A DNA stretch of 64,000 nt from Basidiobolus meristosporus CBS 931.73 (taxonomy: Eukaryota; Basidiobolomycota; Basidiobolomycetes; Basidiobolales; Basidiobolaceae): assembly GCA_002104905.1 (NCBI GenBank), contig MCFE01000127.1:62001-126000 (forward strand). The letters are read 5' to 3'. Shown piece after piece: positions 34,967 through 47,775 of the stretch. Under the pieces are notes generated by a model. The model was not told where the DNA came from. It was given only the letters and a program-made list of their open reading frames with translations, and did no database searches. The first letter of the stretch is position 1, and every line of letters starts with the position of its first letter. The position numbers and the translations under genes are program-made.

Positions 34967-36092
34967 TTATTGTTGTTTACATTCAGGAGCTTGTTGGTTA
35001 GCAGGAGCTGAGGAGTATTCTTCCTCTTCATCGTCATCATCATCGTCATCATCATCATCTTGCTCGTCGCTGTTATCTTCGTAGTAGTCGTCTTCATCAT
35101 CATAGTCGTCCAACCCAAATCCTTCATACTCGAGAGCCTTACCGGTGAACCAGTCAATGGCATGAGGGATGAGCTTTTCCTTAAACTCTTCACCAAGTTC
35201 ATAATCAGCCTCCAATTGCTCGCCGATATCGTTCTCCTCGTTCTCATCGAGATCCTCGGCATCTGGGACCTCGATAGGGGTGAAGAAGTTGAAGAAAGTC
35301 TCAGCGGGGACGGTTCTCTTGACTACTCTGGTCTTGTTGGTGCTCTTGTGTCTTTGCTTCTTGGTCTCAATGGTAACAGAGAGATCCTTGCCCTCCTTCC
35401 ATTCAATGACCGTGCCCTCGGCATGGTCGAAGACTAGATCGCCACTGGTAGCAGATTGTTGATAGTAGTAAGTCTTGGTCAACACAGTGTTGTTGAAATA
35501 CTCATTCTCCGAGAAATCAAACTCCAATTTGAATCCAGGGTTCTCTTCGAGGTAAGCCAGACGAATGTTGGTAAGGCTCTTGAGAGCCTCCTGATCTTGC
35601 TCAGTGATCATGTCGGCGATTTGAGCATGGTTCTTCATGGCAGACAACCAGAACTCGGGAACACCAGCGGTGCTTTGAGCTTCATCGATGATCTCAGCTT
35701 CGCTGGATGATTCCTTGATCTCCTCAGTAAACTCTTCATCAATTTTCTTGCCAGCCTCAACTTGATCGTCTGAAGGCTCGGTTTTGCCGACAACGATGTC
35801 GTTTCTCTTTTCATAAAGGGGAGTGTAAAGACCAAGGTATTTCTTTTCCAACTCAAGGATATCTTTGTGGAACTGTGCTTCCAATTCGGAGTGTTCAGCC
35901 TAAGGAAAGTGTGTTATGATGGAATCCAACCGGCTGCAGTAAACTAGGGAAACTCACTTGAAGTTGCTTCAAAGCAAAGATACGACGCTTGACTGGCTCG
36001 GGGAGAGACTTAATGTAGCCTGATTGTTGGCCAACGAGTGAGCCAAGACTACCTTGGAGTTTGGCAATCAATTCAGGGCTGATCTGATCCAT
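34967..36092 (-). CDS. Nucleosome assembly protein NAP1
   Basis: Two exons, 35958-36092 and 34967-35899, giving 355 aa. The dimerisation helix (LPEPVKRRIFALKQLQAEHS) and the NAP fold blocks VPEFWLSAMKNHAQIADM, DLSVTIETKKQRHKSTNK and TFFNFFTPIEVPD are complete. A very acidic C-terminal tail (a run of Asp then Glu, encoded by a GAT/GAC repeat at about 35027-35062) follows. NAP1 is a histone H2A-H2B chaperone that shuttles between cytoplasm and nucleus. The protein ends in CKQQ, a CaaX-like box also known in some NAP1 proteins, suggesting possible prenylation. The start at MDQISPELIAKLQG fits the family. No key block is missing. Confidence 0.95.
35027..35062. repeat. ATC/GTC trinucleotide repeat in NAP1
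   Basis: Imperfect repeat of TCA/TCG triplets on the plus strand that encodes the Asp run in the acidic tail of NAP1 on the minus strand. It is a normal feature of that tail. Confidence 0.8.
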
Positions 36093-36668
36093 GACTTTAG
36101 AAATAAAGAGAAGTGGCGGTTCACGTTTGTATCGAACGGATCATGCTATTAATAATTTTCAAAGCAGGGGAGAGAATTGTTTTGTTGAGGGAAGGGGATA
36201 CAAAAAAAAAAGTATCCACGATTAAAATGATTTCGTACAATCAGCAACACATACTGTCAGTTGGAAATTTCATTGACCAATGTCTATCTAAATCGTGATT
36301 TATACTTGTTGATTTGGTTCCTAATACTGACGGGATGACCAGATGCTTATATGCTGGGACTGTAAGATTACTGCGTCTTGAAAAGGGTGATTTCTAGAGC
36401 CCACCATTCACTCAACTAATATTGAGCATTCTGATGGCTCTACTAGCGACTTCTGCCAGTGGCATTTCCATGCGATACAAAGGCAATTATGTATAATTAT
36501 ATCAGTAAACTTTGCAGGCTGAGTCATCTCTTGATATCTGATTTTTATTTTATCCCAATTAATATCTTTAGAACTATATTTTTGATTATTGCTGAATTTA
36601 TTTACCAAGGTTCAACCGGGGAAGCTCTTGGGTTCTGCATCACGATTGACGCCATCATTGGCGGTAAA
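36093..36668. other. Intergenic, no gene seen
   Basis: About 580 bases upstream of NAP1 (-) and downstream of tRNase Z (-). AT-rich, with an A tract near 36191-36202. No supported feature. Confidence 0.5.
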
Positions 36669-39420
36669 TCAAAGTGATTCCTCCTCGTCACTGTCCATCT
36701 CACCACTTGAGTTCCGATACAAAACTTTCAGTGGTTGAACGAATTTTGAAAGCTTGGATAATTCGGAAATGCGCACGTTCATCAAGTCAAAACTGATGCC
36801 AACCTTCGCATGAGAGTCAGTAAATACGGGAACCTGAGGATACCGTTGACTGAAGTGAGTCAGCAATAGAAAGCTAGAATTCATTCTTCAAGGTGTGGGA
36901 ATTTTGAGGTTCTGTCAGTAATTCAACAAGCGACTTTGAGGACAGAAGAATATGTACCTTGCGCTGACATCTATTGCTTCTGTTACTGTGCTGTGACGTT
37001 TTTCAATGGCTTCTTGCTTTTTTTCATGTTCGAACGTAGCCTCATGAATAAGCAAAGTAGCATCCTTACCTAAGTGGACAAGCTTGTCACATGGGCGAGT
37101 GTCTCCAGAGTACCTAGTGAGGAATCAACATTGGCTATTGGAAATGTGCAGAAAGTGGAGAGGCTACTTACACCAACTTCCAACCCTCGGTATGCTCCAA
37201 GCTTATTCCATAGGCCCAGGGACAATGAATTACATCAGTTGTCTTGATCTCCTTCAGGTTTAGTGCCTGCTTAAGATCCTTCAAATGATATGGAGTGTAA
37301 TTGCGCTTTTTATGATAGACAAGCTCTTCAGCATTGATAAAGCGAATGCTGCCTAATCCAATTTCTTGTACGTCGCTGTATTCATGTAACCAAGTCTGGA
37401 ATCGAAGTGGTGCTACAATGTACAATGGCTGCTTATGGGTGCTGGGTTGTAGTTCATTCCACTTATCAAGGATACGAATAACACCAAGATGATGATCAGC
37501 ATGCAAATGGGACACAAAGATAAACTTCAATGACCTGAGAAAGTCATCTACGCTTTGATTAATCATCTGATTGTGTGATTTGTTGACCCCAAGATGGCGA
37601 TACAGTTGCCCGTAAGTGCCCTCGCCGGCGTCCAACAAAATTGATCCTACGTGGGGGATGATGATCGCGGTCGAGCTGACATTGCGATATTTCGATGGAA
37701 GAGATGAGCCTGTTCCCAACGTAGCTATTACCACATCTTCCTTGGAAGGTTGCGTTCTATCTATTTGTAGTTTCTTGACTGCGTTAACGTAATCCTGTCG
37801 TCTGTTCAAGAACGGTTTGAGCTCCTTGGCGCTAGGGTTGAGCGGAGGTAAGACCCCAGAAGTGTCCAACTTTTGCGTAGGTTCTGTGTGGTACACGAGT
37901 AGACTTGACGCTTCCACACAGCGCTTCGGTAGGTCGGGGATTGACGATAATTGTTTCTCAGCAACGTTGGAGAAGTATGGAATTGGGAATATCTCGCTGT
38001 CTATGTGGGATAGCTTCATCTGTGCTTTGGCGCTACCTGAGAAGGTGATAGTTTGGGCGCAATACTTGGGATGCGCAACAATATGCTAATTGTGGAGTAA
38101 GTAAATGCAGTGTTTGCCATGCTCATGAAATAAACATACCTGGCACCCAGAGCCGAATTTTTTCATCCATTTCTGATACTGCTTATTTTCTAATACATCA
38201 TCTCCAACCAAATGGATAGCACAGTGAATGTTGAGGCTTCTACCAGAGCCTAGAAACTGTTCGAATTCGGGAGAGTTTACCAGAGAGGGGATATATGCTG
38301 TGGATGGGCAATCAACTATGATGAAATTCTACTTCAAGTTAATTGAAGACCTGAAATACCACCTGATGCCATGTATTACTTACAGTTCCGGGACGAGATG
38401 GGCCAACAACTTGCTCGGGCTTTACTACCACGCCACTGGATGTGGTAACAGACTGTCCGTTTTTCAACTTGCCTTTTAAATTGGTCAGAATACCTACTTC
38501 TGTAACGATTGAAAAAATCAACTGTACCAAAATCGGGTCCTCGTTGTACACCTAATTCTGCAGCTGCTTTAGGGTCAAATTTCCCTTGAATCGTTGGGCC
38601 TTGGCATATATAACATAGCGCGATCCGTGACCGCTCTACTCGAGGTAATCTCTCATATATCTTTCTTTCATTGGTAGGATTGGTAACCTTAGGTTTCTTA
38701 CTGACCGACTCCTTTTGGACCTCCAACTGGGCCTGCTTACACATTGATATATCGATGTTTTTCTCGCCGAACATTTTCTTGAGAACGGTTTGTCTGATAC
38801 TTTCTGCATCTTCTGCCTCCCTAGCTGTGTCTGTCTCAGTTGTAGGCTTTCTTTTTCTTGATCTATCTATGCTAGCAATATTGATGGGAGTTCCGCGGTT
38901 TGGCTGGTAATCGGGAGTAAGCTGAACTGTTGTCATAGTCAAATTTTCGTCTTTATAAGGTTCCATCGATTCATTTAAGCCAAGCTTTAGCGAAGACCTA
39001 GAGTTAAAACAGCTTAATTTTGCAATCATCAATGGAATATATTTACCTTTTACCTTTGGATGAAATGGCGGGTCGCAGCAATAAAATGTGTTAGATTGGG
39101 TCCGCCATGAAGAGTAAGCTTGGTGGTACCAGCGTCAGCTAAAGTAAGCATCATGCCTAGGAATTACATGGATTAGAATGCTGCATCATTTGCCCAGCCA
39201 ATGTTTCCAAGCTATTACCGGGAATTCCACCAGTGTTCTCCCAGTTGATTCTGGTAAAGAAAATGTTTTGAAGCTTCGCTAAACGAACCTTCTTCTCTAC
39301 ACACAAACGCTGCGTCCCTTCTCCGCAATTAAACAGATAGCGCTGGGAATCGAAATGTACGACCACAGACGGGGTAACATCTACCCCTGATGTTCCTATA
39401 ATTTGAATATACGATTTCAT
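36669..39420 (-). CDS. Long-form tRNase Z (ELAC2/Trz1)
   Basis: Multi-exon gene. The N-terminal half starts at 39420 with [18 protein letters not shown] and contains [18 protein letters not shown] and an inactive metallo-beta-lactamase fold with HGGPNL-type sequence. The C-terminal half (37168-38019 and following exons) carries the active site: [28 protein letters not shown] and the metal-binding HxHxDH as [11 protein letters not shown]. Further on, [15 protein letters not shown] and [13 protein letters not shown] are present, and near the end [12 protein letters not shown]. The enzyme cuts the 3' trailer from precursor tRNAs in nucleus and mitochondria. The PxKxRN-like motif matches PSKYRN. 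No ATG lies upstream in frame, so the start is firm. It shares a 290-base divergent promoter with eL39. Confidence 0.93.
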
Positions 39421-39709
39421 GGCTATAGAGCTCTTTCCGTCCAAGTGCTAGCTCTGTATTCGCTTCGACCTTGACTTCTAAGCATTTTTATTTTTTTTGT
39501 AGGAGCCACCACTGCTGTTATTTCATAGGAGAAGCAAATCAATATCAACATCACCCAAATTATGGTCAATCAACTTGTATGGTTAATTGGTCTCTTGTAT
39601 GAAAAAGGGCGCATTTTAAAAAGGTCACCAAAATTCGAAATCTGATTTATCTCCCAAGAATTTTCTTCACGCAAGGTTCTTCCTCTTTGGCTGTACGTTT
39701 CTAGCGACC

Positions 39710-40007
39710 ATGGTAAGCTATCCCTTTACAGTATCCATCCATCAACCATGATGCATATAAGTGGTATTCGATTGGAGTACGGTGATTTTCCATTGAAAGA
39801 ATATCCCTTACTTGCTCATGCTTTACTTGGCCTCCTCTAATTAATTATACCTAGCCTTCCCAAAAGTCTTTCAAGGTCAAGCGCATTCTTGGCAAGAAGC
39901 AAAAGCAAAACAGACCCATCCCCCACTGGATCCGTTTGAGAACTGACAACAAGATCAGATACAATGCCAAGCGCAGACACTGGCGTCGTACCAAGTTGGG
40001 ACTCTAA
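39710..40007 (+). CDS. RPL39: 60S ribosomal protein eL39
   Basis: Two exons, 39710-39712 (ATG only) and 39855-40007, giving 51 aa, the exact family length. The second exon starts [20 protein letters not shown] and ends [12 protein letters not shown]. eL39 lines the exit tunnel of the large ribosomal subunit. It is too short to be found by normal ORF length cut-offs. The 142-nt intron directly after the ATG is the third case of this layout in the window. The stop is TAA. Confidence 0.97.
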
Positions 40008-40429
40008 TTTAGTTCATTTAACTATTTGGCTTCTTGGGTTGTGAACATTCTTTGCGCTTATATATATCTTAAAGAATGGGAATAATTTGAGATTCTGGTT
40101 ATCAAACACTAAGATGGTCGTCAAAACAACCATTGATGATATCTAGGGTTTTTAATGCCCAGAAATAAAGTCTTCAAACCTAAGCAAATCCACGTATACT
40201 CTTCTTCAGTAGAGCGAAATTCTGTAATAAAACGGCTGACTGTTCAATACTTGAATTTGATCTTACAAAACCAAATTTACTGGGTTAACTGGGATGTGAT
40301 TTCAATCCATTGCCATCAATTAGATGGCCTAGGTATCCTATATAAAATACTCCTTTATAATGTTTGTGATAGTGTGACTATTCAAGTTTGAAATAATTCC
40401 TTGTGCTTAGCTCATTCACCCTTGAATAA
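40008..40429. other. Intergenic, no gene seen
   Basis: About 420 bases between eL39 and the Tao3/Mor2 gene (both plus). Holds the Tao3/Mor2 promoter. No supported feature. Confidence 0.5.
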
Positions 40430-43400
40430 ATGGAGCGTGCTGACTTGAAGATTCTGACAGATACTAACTTAACAAATACGTCAAAACAGATAGCCCACTT
40501 CCAATCCGCTCCCGATTCACCTGCCTCGCAAGTTTCTGCTCTTTCAGAGTTAAATTCAGACAATGATTCCACTCTTGTGATAACCACTTCACCAACTCAG
40601 GAAAATTTTCACCAAAATGGAATCTCCGTTGACCATCAAAGCAACGCTAGCACTAGCTCGAACGCTTATATGAATAGTTTTTCTTCTGCTTTTGAATCCG
40701 GAGACTCCCAGAACGAAACTGTACATAGAAAATCATTGTCTGAGAACCAACAGCCACGAACTCCGGCCGAATTTGTCCTGGAGGCGATTTTCACAGAGTT
40801 TGGTAAAACGGCGGAGCGAAAAGTCGGCGAGTTTTTACGGAATGAACAGGTGATGACCCCTTTTTGAGTGTTTTCTGGACCTTAGCTAAGACAATCCTGT
40901 AGCAAAATGAATCGGAATTCGTCAGGCTTTTGTGTAGTGGTGCCGACCAAGCTTTTGACAAACTTTTACTCTCGTTGGGGCTTGTTGCCCGATACCAACC
41001 TAGCCCTGTAATAGAGTCTCTAATACTCTGGGAGCGAAAGGTGAACGAAACGCTGGAAATACCCAGTAAAAAGCGGTCAATGTAAGTGCATGGCATCTAC
41101 TTCCTCAGTAGATAAGGCATATTTCACGTCTCAACGATAGGGCGTTCTAATTTTTCAAACATATTCAAGGAGAGAGGTTACTGCAATGGCTACAGCAAAT
41201 ATGTTAAAGCGCCGGAAAATGGTTAGTATTACAAAGGCATGGCCGACCAATTGTACCTTGCTCTAATGTTGTGCTGATGTTATTGTAGCTTATCACGAAG
41301 TTCATATTATGTCGAGCATTGATAGAGGTGATCAAGCAGTTGAAAGCCGGGTCACTACCAAATGATCTTGGGGTTAGACTTGAAGAAGTTGTATTTCATC
41401 AACTCAAGTCGGCTGAACCGTATGTAACATTTGCTATGAATGCTAAATGGGATACTCGAGCTTACAGAATGTAATACAGTGAGGCTCTGATAAGATCCCC
41501 TGCGTACCGAGCCATAGTCAATCTATATGCAGAGTTAATAGGATGGCTTTCAAATATTCGGTAAGGATTACGTGCCTTTACATTCAACTGGCCGGCTAAT
41601 GTAACGTTAACCTTATTAGGTTTACTTCTATGAGTGATCGATTTATTGCAGAGCTAGAGAAGGAGCCACAGGGCGGAAGAGAGAGCTCATACGAGTTGAT
41701 TATCCGTGGTATGAGATGTCTAAAGCTCAAGGTCAGTCTTATGGCATATCTGCCTTTGGTCATATGTAGATGCTTATCTTTGTCGGCTTTACAGATATAC
41801 CCCGCTGATGCTTTAGAAGAAACTGCTGATTTCCTCCAGAGTTGCGGAAAATTTTTCAAAACTACTCGTAGCATGAAAATAAAACATGCTTATGCGCAGG
41901 TGTTCGTGGAAATGCTCGCTCCTATCGCTGCAGTAAGTAAACAAGAGCCCAAGTTTGTTTTTGGGTTAGAGGGTTAACGAATATGTATAATAGGTTGCTT
42001 TAGCAGAGGTAAACATTCAAGCCTGGATTGAGACAATAGATTGCATATACCCAAAGGCGTTCAAGATGTGTACAAAGCTTCGTCATTGGGATGTAAGGTT
42101 TTTAGCATAAATGCTTCCATTCACCATGTACTTAACATACTGCTTCTGTAGGTAGCTTATCCGTTGATGTCTATTCTTTTATGCGTCAGCCGGAAGGAGT
42201 TCTTTCTATCTAAGTGGTGGGCCTTTCTTGACTCTTGCATACAAAGGTTTAAGGTGAAGTTTGAATCTTCAAATTAAAGTGTATATTGGCATCAATTAAC
42301 ATTTCTACAGGATAAAGGGTCGCGGCAGATGGCATTGACCTGCATTACCCGTTTGATATGGGTTTATCTAAATCGTTGTACTGAAAGCGCAAATAATGTG
42401 TACAAAAAACTAGAATCAATTTTGAAAATCCTTTTCCCCTCCGGACGACGACAAATCAACCCTCCAGACACCTCTCTTGATGACTTTATTCAGATCATCC
42501 ATTATATATGCCTCTGGGACTCAAATAATGTGATGAAGTACATCTCGTCAATACTTATTGGCTACGATGATATCACGGCTTTAGATCTGTCTATTGAAAA
42601 CATCTACCCCGAACGAGCGGTTATTGCAATCAAGGCGTATCTTCTGTTTCTTTCAAGTTTGGAGCGATCTGAATATCGACCCCCATTCCCCAAAGGAGAT
42701 AGCGGATATGTCTCCGATTCGACCTGCTCGTCACAACCTAACACCGACGTTCTTTCAGCGCAAATTTTGAACCGAATTGGCCAGAAAGATTCGCTTGAGC
42801 AGATGAACAAAATCATGGGCAAAGTTGCTACCATCTTGGATCAATCATTTGGCGGTATGCTCTTATGTGACGAGCGCTATCTCAATAATCGAAACACCTC
42901 CGCTACCAATGCTATTGCGGGCGCAGTAGCAAACGCTGCGAAAGAGTTAACCTACGAAGTGCAACAAACCTATGCTCACCTCTCTACGCTGACCGTATCA
43001 TATATGAAAGATAAGCAGCCCTATTTTGACCTGATGAGGGCATATATCGAGGCAGCACCCAGATGTATGCCGGCTGGGATATCACTTCAAGCATTCATCG
43101 AAATGCTTTGTCGGTATACAGTTCATGTAGATCCCAACCTTGGTCGAGCCTCCAATGAAGCCTTAATACGCATTGCTAAGCAATGTGATGCATTGAAAGT
43201 AGTAGCAACGTTCTCCAGGTTTATAACGAAGATAGAAGATCGATTCGCGGAATTGCTAACGTGTGGGCTTTGTCAAAACAACAAGGAATCAGGTGCAATT
43301 CTATTAAATCTATATGTGCAATTACTCAAAGTTTGGCAAGGTGATATCGAACTTCTATTTGGCCAGCAGAAGGCGGAAGAAGCTGACAATAGCAAATACA

Positions 43401-46400
43401 ATCAAGTGTGGAATTTGATTGCGGAGACCGAATCGAATGGGTTGTTCTACTTGTGTAGTCAATCACCACTAATTCGAAAGTACGCTATCGAGATTTTAAG
43501 ACTTTCAGCTTCATTTGATAAAATGATGAGCCTGGGTGAAAACTCTGCGACTAGTGGCGATACAGATTATCTGCTTCAGAATCAGCAGGCGCAAGTTCAC
43601 ATCATCGATATCCTTGAAAACGAAGGCCACAATATTGTAAAAACCTTTGGGCGAGGACGAAATCTCACCAGCACTTTGCAGGTCACTGAGCAAGTTCGTA
43701 AACAACACCAGCAAGAGTCTACGAAGAATATTTTGATATCTATCGCTTCACAAAATGCTTCCGAAGATATGGCAATATGGGCTCGGTGTTTCCCTGCATT
43801 AATTACGAAGTGCTATGACCAATGCCCTATAATTGTTGCGCTCACACAAAATATCATATGCTCTAGATTACTCTCTATGCAAACCCTTGTGATACACACT
43901 GCCGAAGCTCACACCAAGCCGACTAATGTAAACAATTCTAGTAGACCGAGCTTACCGAGTCTTCCTAGTAGATGGACATCGAAGGCTGTGCGAGTTAATG
44001 ACAAATATATTGAGCAATGGAAGATATACCTAATATTCACGTGTTTGACCATTGCCATGGCTGACGACTATACGCAAATCAATACTATCGTCCGAAGAAA
44101 ACGTTCAGCCTTCGCCAGTATCGAGAAGATTTCTTCAGCCCGTGATCTCTTCAGAATGGTACTACCATTTCTTTCATCCGACCAAACACTGATACGAGAA
44201 GCAGTTGTCACGGCATTGGGCCACATCAACGGCAATGCGTATCGCGTATTGTTAGAAGACCTCCAGCAGTTTGCAAAGAGCGTTTTCGAAGATCCAAAAA
44301 GCAAGAACAACCAGAAACCAGGCCAAAACAAGCGTAACAAACGAAACGATCGTTTGCGTACCGAAATAGCCCATGTTTATCAACAGACTTCCCACTATCT
44401 ACAAGACACCAACCATTTGCATGATGAGTTTGTCATGGACGCCATTGTCGGTTTTGTGAAAGAGTGCAAGTCATTTCTTTACGATCCTGAAGTTCAGACT
44501 GATTGGGAATTCCAAAAACTCCGGGAGTATTTTTGCGGATTAGTGGAGAAAGTTTACAACAGTATTATACTTCTTAGCGAGTCGACTAGGTATATTTCCT
44601 TCGAACTAAGAATCTCTTTGTTCAAAATGCTTGAGGATTGGTGCGGCCATGGCCAACATAGCTCTACTACACGAGATCGCGAGGCAAAAATGATGTTGAC
44701 CGTACTGGATCAATACAAGGATTTCCGGGAGCGTGGTGCGATGACTACCATTATGGAAGAGGAGCGAAAAGGGCTAGAAAGTGCGGCACTGAAAGCGATG
44801 GCAGCTCTATGCGTCAGTAGTAAATTCACACATGTGTTTCGCACAGGATTCTAATTTTCATGTTTAGAAAGGGCCTATTACTACCTCGATTAGCCGTACC
44901 AGATCTAAAAAAGGAGTTGCATCCTTCGATGTAGTGGCTCTGTTTCGATGGATTAATTCTGTTTTTAATAGCCCAGACGGCGGGGTTCATCATATTGCCA
45001 AGTATGTATTGATCTACTGAATGTGTGGCCATTTCTTAGTGTTAATCGGAATTTTCCTTTAGGTCAGCTTTAGAATCGCTGCTGGTTCATAATCAGAAGC
45101 ATCCGCTGCTTTTAGAAGATGTCGTGCATGAATGCTACATAGGTAATCCGAACCTAAAATCTACTCAAGGTTGCTTTTCGGTTCTTGCAGACGTACTGGC
45201 ACAGACAGACAGCTATCCTTATTATCCTTATAAGATTATCTGCCTTGCTCTTTTCAAAATTGCCGATCCTAATGTAGAGATCAGACTTCATGCAATCAAA
45301 CTCTTGTGTTCAGTGGAAACCCGATTTGATTTAGTTCGCTGCGCACGAGATTTTGAGAACACGATTGAAAGTCATCTGCCTACTATCTACAAACAAGCCC
45401 AGTCAGCGCTCTCGGGGAAATTAGCGCGAGACCACCCAGAATTAACGTACGAGCTACTATCCGAATTGGTCATGCGGTTTGAGTCGGTGAATGCAAATGT
45501 GAAGAGGGATACGTTGCTCATTTTAATTCCGTGGATTCGAAATGTCACTCTTGAGTTTTTCAGTGATGGATCAATATCAGGGCTCTCGATCATGGTATTG
45601 ACTAATCTGTTCTATATAACCATTAAGCATGGAGACGTATATTTCAAAGAAATAGAAACGATATGGGCGGAACTTGTCACTGGCAGTAATACACAGAATA
45701 TGAAGGTGATCCTTACGTACCTATTGGACCTCGGACTAGAAAAACGAAATCCAGGCTTCGTTGTGCACGCTAAAAAGATCATCATCTTTCTCGGTAGAAC
45801 GTCAGCCGCTACTAACATGATTAATGAATTCATCGCAACTATCGTGCCAGAGACATTGATCCCGCACTTTGTCTCATCTCCCAACCATCAAACTCGTAAG
45901 AAATCTTCTTACTTGTTTGTTGCCAATATCGATGATGTTCTGGTTCTCTATCCTAAACGTCCTGCGTTTTCCAAGGGGCAGTTGGCAATCATTCTATTAA
46001 CTGATCTTGCTATCGAAGTTGAAGGCCTACTCAAGCCCCATCTACCGATTCTATTACATGCCGCTTGTGCTCACCTGAATCATTTTATTACTCTTGTGAG
46101 CGAACAAACAAGACAATTAATGATTAATCTGATTCATTCCATCATTATCGACAAGTCCAATAACCAGGCTACAATAGACAAAGCCATCAATTTCTGCCTG
46201 AAGCTGAAGACCTCCCCACTTCAAGAAAGACAAGAGCTAAAACCGGTGGATATCTCAGAAGTAGTGAGCGAGCTGACGGAAATCTTAGTTGAAGAGGATT
46301 TCCAGATTCGTCAGAAATGGGGTATGATATCGCTCAACTGGGCCACCTGTTGCCCAGTGCGCAACATCGCATGTATTTCTTTTCAAATCTTTAGATATTT

Positions 46401-47775
46401 GATGCCGTCCATGGATATGACCATGTTAGCCGACATGCTTGCCCGTCTTAGCAACACCGTTTCGGACACTTCAGACGAGATCCAAAGCTTCTGCCTTGAA
46501 ATCCTCTATACTCTTCGAAAAATCGTTGACAATGCTGAGGTCTATTCCTCACCCCAATTACCGCACATATTTTGGGCCGCCATGGCGTGTCTCTGCACTA
46601 TCAATGAAGACGAGTATTCTGAAGCGCTAGGGATCTTTGATCGAATGATAGAGAATATGAGCGAAAACGATCGCCACTGGACGCAATCATTAGAAAGCAG
46701 GTTCCCCGAAGAATGGGATGGTCAATTCCCAGGGTTGCAAACCCTACTGCTGAAAGGCTTAATATCGTCGAAAGTTCAGCCACAGGCTTTGTCTCTCATT
46801 AATAGACTTATCACATTCGACGACTGTTGGTTGATTGACCCATCCGAAGGAAGAATGCTATTTGCGATCTTGGCAAATTTACCCATTATTATGGACGCAC
46901 TAGACCAACACACCAACAATCCATATCTCGAAATCACAAACCTACTTGCTACGAAAGCCAACGCATGCGGGTTGGAGAGTATTGGCAGGGTCTTATTGAT
47001 GTATGGACGAAAGCGGTATCGTGCTAAAGAAGATTACTTACGTCAGATGTTTGGAGTTCTGAAGGATGCATATTTCCCCAAGTATGCCTCGGATGCGATG
47101 AAATTTCTGCTGGAGCTGCTCCCAAATCAGAATGACGCGATTAAGAGGAACACGTTGAAAATCCTCAAAGTGGCTTTTCCTTATGTTGACTTCCTAGATC
47201 CGGTTGGAGGTACCGAGGAGGATAGCTTCGTACTTCTAGCGCCTCTGTTACGATTGCTTCAAACCGAGTTTGCGGAGGAGGCTTTTGCTGTCTTGGAAGA
47301 GGCGATGCACACCTCATCAACGGCAAGCACCTCCAAGACCAGCCAGGCGAGCAAAGTGACCACAGGGCATGTCATCTCCTCACTGCCATTCTCCTCTAAC
47401 GGGCAAGAACGGTTCACCTTTGCTGTCGACCACGCTTCTGGATGGTGGATTCGATACCCGTTGTATACAGCTAAACAAACTCGAGCAAACGTGATAGCAG
47501 TGGTTCACGCCTGTGCTTTGGAATGTGTCGACAAAGTTCCGTACTTTTCCCATTTTCAGTTTTCTGTCCAAGATCACTCAGAGGACTTTACATCCGCAAG
47601 CGCAATGATTGAGAATGCGGAACTCTCAGCAGATAACGTTGATCACGAAAAAGTTGTGCTTGGAGACGATGAACACGAACGTCAATACCAAGCTATGATT
47701 GAAACGCTAGACGAGCTGGATATCTTCTTCGAACAAGAAATCCAGAAGGATGACGATGAAATATCACCTGATTAA
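40430..47775 (+). CDS. Tao3/Mor2/Furry cell-morphogenesis scaffold
   Basis: Very large gene of roughly ten exons in the first 2 kb and then two long exons (about 42310-44850 and 45064-47775), predicted about 2,200 aa. The N-terminus (about 110 residues) is Ser/Asn-rich and disordered. The Furry N-terminal domain begins near PAEFVLEAIFTEFGKTAERK and includes LLSLGLVARYQPSPVIESLI, LLCVSRKEFFLSKWW and MALTCITRLIWVYLNRC. Long HEAT/ARM-like helical repeats fill the middle and C-terminal parts (for example ARLSNTVSDTSDEIQSFCLE). These proteins are part of the RAM/MOR network: they hold an NDR kinase (Cbk1/Orb6) and its activator together and control polarised growth and cell separation. The acidic C-terminus ends at 47775. 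No domain appears missing; exact small exons were not all fixed. Confidence 0.9.

Noticed and set aside
34933..35262. Met/Thr-rich frame antisense-shifted to NAP1
   Set aside because: It is a frame shadow of the GAT repeat that encodes the acidic tail of NAP1.
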